Shown here piece by piece: positions 5,477 to 8,495 of a DNA stretch of 8,495 nucleotides (within the stretch, counting starts at the first letter, position 1; every line of letters begins with the position of its first letter). This stretch comes from an uncultured Clostridium sp. (GTDB lineage Bacteria > Bacillota > Clostridia > Clostridiales > Clostridiaceae). A model generated the notes under the pieces. It saw only the letters and a list, made by a program, of their open reading frames with translations. It was not told where the DNA came from and did no database searches. The stretch covers positions 1 through 8,495 of the forward strand of contig CAMNZV010000057.1 in NCBI GenBank assembly GCA_946575275.1, in the 5' to 3' direction. The position numbers were made by a program, and so were the translations under genes.

Positions 5477-8134
5477 TTATATTGCTTTATCTGATTCTTC
5501 TATAGGGTTTTCTTCTTTTTGGTTATCAAAAGCAAAGATTTTTATTATTTGAATTATTAACGTTGGTAAAAATGCTAGTACATAAATTGATAAAATTAAG
5601 TTGGAATTTAAGGTTGCAGTTGAAAATAAGCCTTGCAATCCTGGAACAAATAATACTAAATTTAATAATACTGCACCAAGTAAAAATGCATACCAACTAT
5701 ATTTATTTGAAAATAAACCAAGCTTAAATATTGATTGCTTTCCACGACAGTTAAATCCGTGGAATAATCTAGCTAAACATAAAGTAGCAAATGCCATTGT
5801 TTTAGCAACACCATTATCACCAGTTGAATCTGTAGACAATCCAATATAGAAGGCTATAATTGTAAATATGCCAATTAGTAAACCTTCAAAACCTATTTCT
5901 TTAATAAAAGATTTTGTTAATATTGATTCCTTACTATTTCTTGGTTTATCACGAAGAACATCTTTTCTTGATTTTTCCATACCAATTGCAATAGCAGGAA
6001 GACTATCAGTTAATAAGTTTATAAATAATAAATGAACTGCCTCAAATGGAACTGGAAGCGCTAATAGTGAAGCATACAAAACTGTTAAAATTCCTGATGT
6101 ATTACCAGATAGTAAAAATTTAATTGAATTTTTAATATTTGCATAAACATTTCTACCATTAGTAATTGCTTTTACAATAGTTGCAAAATTATCATCTGTA
6201 AGTATCATTGAAGCAGCATCTTTTGAAACCTCAGTACCTGTAATTCCCATTGCAATACCTATATCAGCTTTCTTTAAAGCTGGAGCATCATTTACACCAT
6301 CACCAGTCATTGCAACAATTTCACCTTTTTCCTGCCATGCGTTAACTATACGTATTTTGTGTTCAGGAGAAACTCTAGCATATACTGAAATGTTTGGAAG
6401 CTTATTTGCTAATTCTTCTTCTGACATTTTATCAAGCTCTAAACCTTCTATTGCAAGGTCACCATCTTGTAAAATTCCAATTTGTTTTGCAATAGCAGAA
6501 GCTGTAATTTTGTGATCGCCTGTAATCATTATAGGCTTAATGCCAGCTAATATACAGTTTGAAACAGCATCCTTAGACTCAACTCTTGGTGGGTCAATCA
6601 TTGAAATTAATCCAAGAAATGTGTAATTATATTCATCATCTAGGGTTAAAGATTTATTTTCATTAATTTCTTTATAAGCAAAAGCTAGAACTCTTAATCC
6701 ATTTTCAGATAAATATCTATTAGTTTCAATTATTTTATTTTTATCAGCATCAGTTATTGGTCGTATTCCATCAGTTGTTTTAATATGGTTAAGTCTATTT
6801 AGTAATACATCGAAGGCACCTTTTGTATACATTATATATTTATTATCTATTTCATGTAAGGTACTCATAAGCTTTCTATCAGAATCAAAAGGTATTTCTT
6901 GAAGTCTTGGGTATGTTTCTCTTACTTCACTTTCTGCTAATGAATATGTGTGACCTAAATTAACAAAGGCAACTTCTGTTGGATCTCCAATTTCAACACC
7001 ATTTACTGAAGTGGAGTCATTACATAGCATTGATGCTCTAAGTAGTGATTTGTGTACTTCGTTAGAATCTAACTTTAATTCCTCAGATTCAATTAATGTA
7101 TTATTCACAAAGATTTGTTTTGTTGTCATCTTGTTTTGTGTTAGTGTTCCGGTTTTATCAGAACAAATAATAGAAACACAACCTAAGCTTTCAACAGATT
7201 TAATGTTTTTAATAATTGCATTTTCATCTGCCATTTTTTGTGTTCCAAGGGCTAAAACTATTGTAACAATAGAGCTTAAAGCTTCTGGAATAGCAGCAAC
7301 TGCAAGGGCAACTGCAAATAATAAGGAATCAAGAATAGGCATTTCTCTATATAAGCTTAAACCAAAAACTATAGCACAAATTACAAGTATTGCTGCAGCA
7401 AGTTTTTTACTAAAGTCATCTAAGGATGCTTGAAGTGGAGTGTTTTTTTGTTCTGTATCATCCATTAGTTTAGCAATTTTACCTAGTTCGGTTGTCATTC
7501 CAGTATTTGTTACAAGAATTGTAGCACGTCCATATGTAACTAAAGAACTAGAAAAAACCATGTTCTTTTGATCACCTAAGGCAATTTCTTTAGAATCAAT
7601 AACTTGATGAAATTTATTTACACTTTCAGATTCTCCAGTTAAGGAGCTTTCATTTACTTGAAGTGAATAATTATCTATAATACGTCCATCTGCAATAACT
7701 AAGTCACCAGCTTCAAGAAGTAATATATCTCCTGGTACAACTTCCTTTGATGGAATTTGAACTTTGCTTCCATTACGCATAACTTTTGCAGTTGGAGCCG
7801 ATAATGCCTTTAAACTATTTAATGATTTTTCAGCTTTAAAATGCTGAACAGTACCAAGAATAGCATTTAATATAATTACTGCAAATATTACAATAGTACT
7901 TTCAATATTACCAGTAACAATTGAAATGATACCTGCAGCAATTAATATTCCAACAAGTAAATCTTTGAATTGTTCAAGAAAAACAACAATTAAACCTTTC
8001 TTTTTCTTTTCTGTTAGTTCATTGTAACCATATTGTTCCGTGGATGCAGTTACTTGTTCATTTGATAAACCATCTTTAGTAACATTAAAGTCTTTAAGTG
8101 CTTGTTCAGATGATTTTGAATAAAATTTTTCCAT
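5477..8134 (-). CDS. P-type Ca2+/Mn2+-type cation-transporting ATPase (P2A family)
   Basis: This is a full-length (885-residue) ATP-driven cation pump of the plasma membrane. After an N-terminal cation-ATPase domain (1-45) come M1-M2 (about 48-98), the actuator domain with LTGES (165-169), M3-M4 (about 244-298), and the P domain with Asp326 in SDKTGTLTQN, the site of phosphorylation. The N domain carries the KGA motif (438-440), and the hinge motifs are DPP (514-516), MITGD (536-540) and TGDGVNDAPA (610-619). M5-M10 follow (about 668-868). Ion-site residues aligned with SERCA are Glu284 (IPEAL, M4), Asn678 (M5), and Asn706, Thr709 and Asp710 (M6). The M5 glutamate (SERCA Glu771) is Gly681, so one ion per cycle is expected, as in PMR1/PMCA-like pumps. 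The ATG at 8134 follows GGGAGG (8141-8146). The riboswitch-like leader points to Mn2+ control, so export of Mn2+, Ca2+ or both is plausible. The family is certain; the substrate is not. Confidence 0.95.
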   Translation of the reverse strand: MEKFYSKSSEQALKDFNVTKDGLSNEQVTASTEQYGYNELTEKKKKGLIVVFLEQFKDLLVGILIAAGIISIVTGNIESTIVIFAVIILNAILGTVQHFKAEKSLNSLKALSAPTAKVMRNGSKVQIPSKEVVPGDILLLEAGDLVIADGRIIDNYSLQVNESSLTGESESVNKFHQVIDSKEIALGDQKNMVFSSSLVTYGRATILVTNTGMTTELGKIAKLMDDTEQKNTPLQASLDDFSKKLAAAILVICAIVFGLSLYREMPILDSLLFAVALAVAAIPEALSSIVTIVLALGTQKMADENAIIKNIKSVESLGCVSIICSDKTGTLTQNKMTTKQIFVNNTLIESEELKLDSNEVHKSLLRASMLCNDSTSVNGVEIGDPTEVAFVNLGHTYSLAESEVRETYPRLQEIPFDSDRKLMSTLHEIDNKYIMYTKGAFDVLLNRLNHIKTTDGIRPITDADKNKIIETNRYLSENGLRVLAFAYKEINENKSLTLDDEYNYTFLGLISMIDPPRVESKDAVSNCILAGIKPIMITGDHKITASAIAKQIGILQDGDLAIEGLELDKMSEEELANKLPNISVYARVSPEHKIRIVNAWQEKGEIVAMTGDGVNDAPALKKADIGIAMGITGTEVSKDAASMILTDDNFATIVKAITNGRNVYANIKNSIKFLLSGNTSGILTVLYASLLALPVPFEAVHLLFINLLTDSLPAIAIGMEKSRKDVLRDKPRNSKESILTKSFIKEIGFEGLLIGIFTIIAFYIGLSTDSTGDNGVAKTMAFATLCLARLFHGFNCRGKQSIFKLGLFSNKYSWYAFLLGAVLLNLVLFVPGLQGLFSTATLNSNLILSIYVLAFLPTLIIQIIKIFAFDNQKEENPIEESDKAI

Positions 8135-8170
8135 AATAATCCTCCCTTAGTTTATAAAGTTTATTTTTGC

Positions 8171-8229
8171 AAAAAAATAAGACTTTTAATATAATTTTTC
8201 ATAAAAATAAAAAATTATATTAAAAGTCT
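8171..8229 (-). terminator. Leader terminator upstream of the P-type ATPase (riboswitch expression platform)
   Basis: On the minus strand a perfect 20-bp stem (8210-8229 with 8180-8199, 10-nt loop) is followed by UA and then seven U residues (8177-8171). It lies between the leader aptamer and the ATPase ribosome binding site, so it would stop transcription before the gene. Its 5' arm includes 8218-8226, which also forms the closing helix of the upstream aptamer; the two structures exclude each other. Confidence 0.88.
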
Positions 8230-8310
8230 GGTCACCATATAGGCACATATCACCAGGTAAATAAATACCGCGATTGTTGATGATATGATTTTGACTACTC
8301 CCTTTTAATA
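8218..8310 (-). ncRNA. Probable yybP-ykoY (Mn2+) riboswitch aptamer
   Basis: The minus-strand leader has a closing helix P1 of 9 bp (8302-8310 with 8218-8226). Directly inside it is AAAAGGGAGTAG, close to the conserved AAAGGGGAGUAG loop of yybP-ykoY RNAs. A second leg pairs CATATCATC with GGTGATATG and contains the CATCA stretch expected near the second metal-site loop, topped by a GGTA/TACC stem. A small GCC-TATAT-GGT hairpin then leads to GACCAGACTTTT, resembling the usual GCC...GGCGAGACCUUU ending. The family senses Mn2+ and switches genes on. Against the call: the hairpin normally found after the first loop is very short or missing, and GGGGAG is reduced to GGGAG after the A run. A riboswitch of some kind is well supported by the mutually exclusive P1 and terminator; the class is from remembered consensus. 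Confidence 0.65.
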
Positions 8311-8329
8311 ACATCAAAATTATAATATG

Positions 8330-8358
8330 ATTATAGCTATAAAATTGTTATATGTCAA
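8330..8358 (-). promoter_or_regulatory. Consensus sigma-A promoter of the P-type ATPase leader
   Basis: On the minus strand a perfect TTGACA (8353-8358) and a perfect TATAAT (8330-8335) are 17 nt apart, the strongest promoter in the window. Transcription would start near 8323, about 13 nt before the aptamer, giving a leader of roughly 190 nt. A strong promoter ahead of a terminator fits control by attenuation. Confidence 0.8.
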
Positions 8359-8468
8359 TAATAATTGTTTGGATAATATTCCTAAGGAAAAGTATAGAAT
8401 ATGCGGTATTATGTTCTTGTTGAATGGCTTGTTTCCCTATGATAAGATGTGTTTGAAAATAAATTTAT

Positions 8469-8495
8469 GAGGTGATTAATATTAATAACAATAAT
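8469..8495 (+). CDS. Possible 5' edge of a + strand gene with an ATT start (infC-like?)
   Basis: GAGGTGAT (8469-8476) is a strong Shine-Dalgarno. The codon 8 nt after its GG is ATT at 8481, followed in frame by Asn codons to the window end; no ATG, GTG or TTG is found at useful spacing. ATT as a start is characteristic of infC (translation initiation factor IF3) in Firmicutes, so infC is a candidate, but only five codons are visible. The roughly 110 bases before it (8359-8468) show no clear promoter or hairpin that I can support. Confidence 0.3.

Noticed and set aside
5601..7433. Two + strand open frames inside the P-type ATPase gene
   Set aside because: The ATPase frame has intact motifs throughout; these frames have no recognisable domains or ribosome binding sites.
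1..8495. Mobile elements, CRISPR array, tRNA or rRNA
   Set aside because: No transposase, spaced direct repeats, cloverleaf or rRNA-like sequence was found on either strand.

Overview
The window looks like chromosome from a low-GC Firmicute, most likely Clostridium sensu stricto or a close relative. The DNA is very AT-rich, ribosome binding sites are strong (AGGAGG or GGTGAT types), promoters are sigma-A-like, and the proteins are rich in Lys, Ile and Asn. GTG and TTG starts are common. No mobile element, tRNA, rRNA or CRISPR array is visible.

Layout from left to right: (1) the 5' part of an HNH-endonuclease-like gene on the minus strand, running off the left edge; (2) an unrecognised 224-residue soluble protein (+); (3) ispF of the MEP isoprenoid pathway (-); (4) a 336-residue membrane protein (+) that joins a SigI C-terminal-like domain to an RsgI-type anti-sigma domain, a membrane helix and an RsgI-like outer domain; (5) a membrane-anchored CE4 polysaccharide deacetylase (-); (6) a class-3-like aldehyde dehydrogenase (+); (7) an 885-residue P-type Ca2+/Mn2+-type ATPase (-) behind a leader that resembles a yybP-ykoY manganese riboswitch with its terminator; (8) at the right edge, a Shine-Dalgarno and perhaps the first codons of another + strand gene with an ATT start.

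The genes alternate strand without exception, so each is probably its own transcription unit. Each of the three convergent gaps (1261/1304, 2887/2935, 5429/5477) holds one near-perfect stem-loop able to terminate both ways. Each divergent gap holds back-to-back promoters. The genes do not form one pathway. A loose theme is envelope and stress physiology: isoprenoid supply, cell-surface polysaccharide modification, a membrane anti-sigma-like regulator and metal export.

The most notable items are the SigI/RsgI-type fusion, whose outer domain lacks the Asn-Pro autocleavage site; a cluster of DnaA boxes (three perfect, two with one mismatch) in the 281-bp divergent gap between the deacetylase and aldehyde dehydrogenase genes; and the probable Mn2+ riboswitch, which suggests that the 'calcium' ATPase may export manganese.
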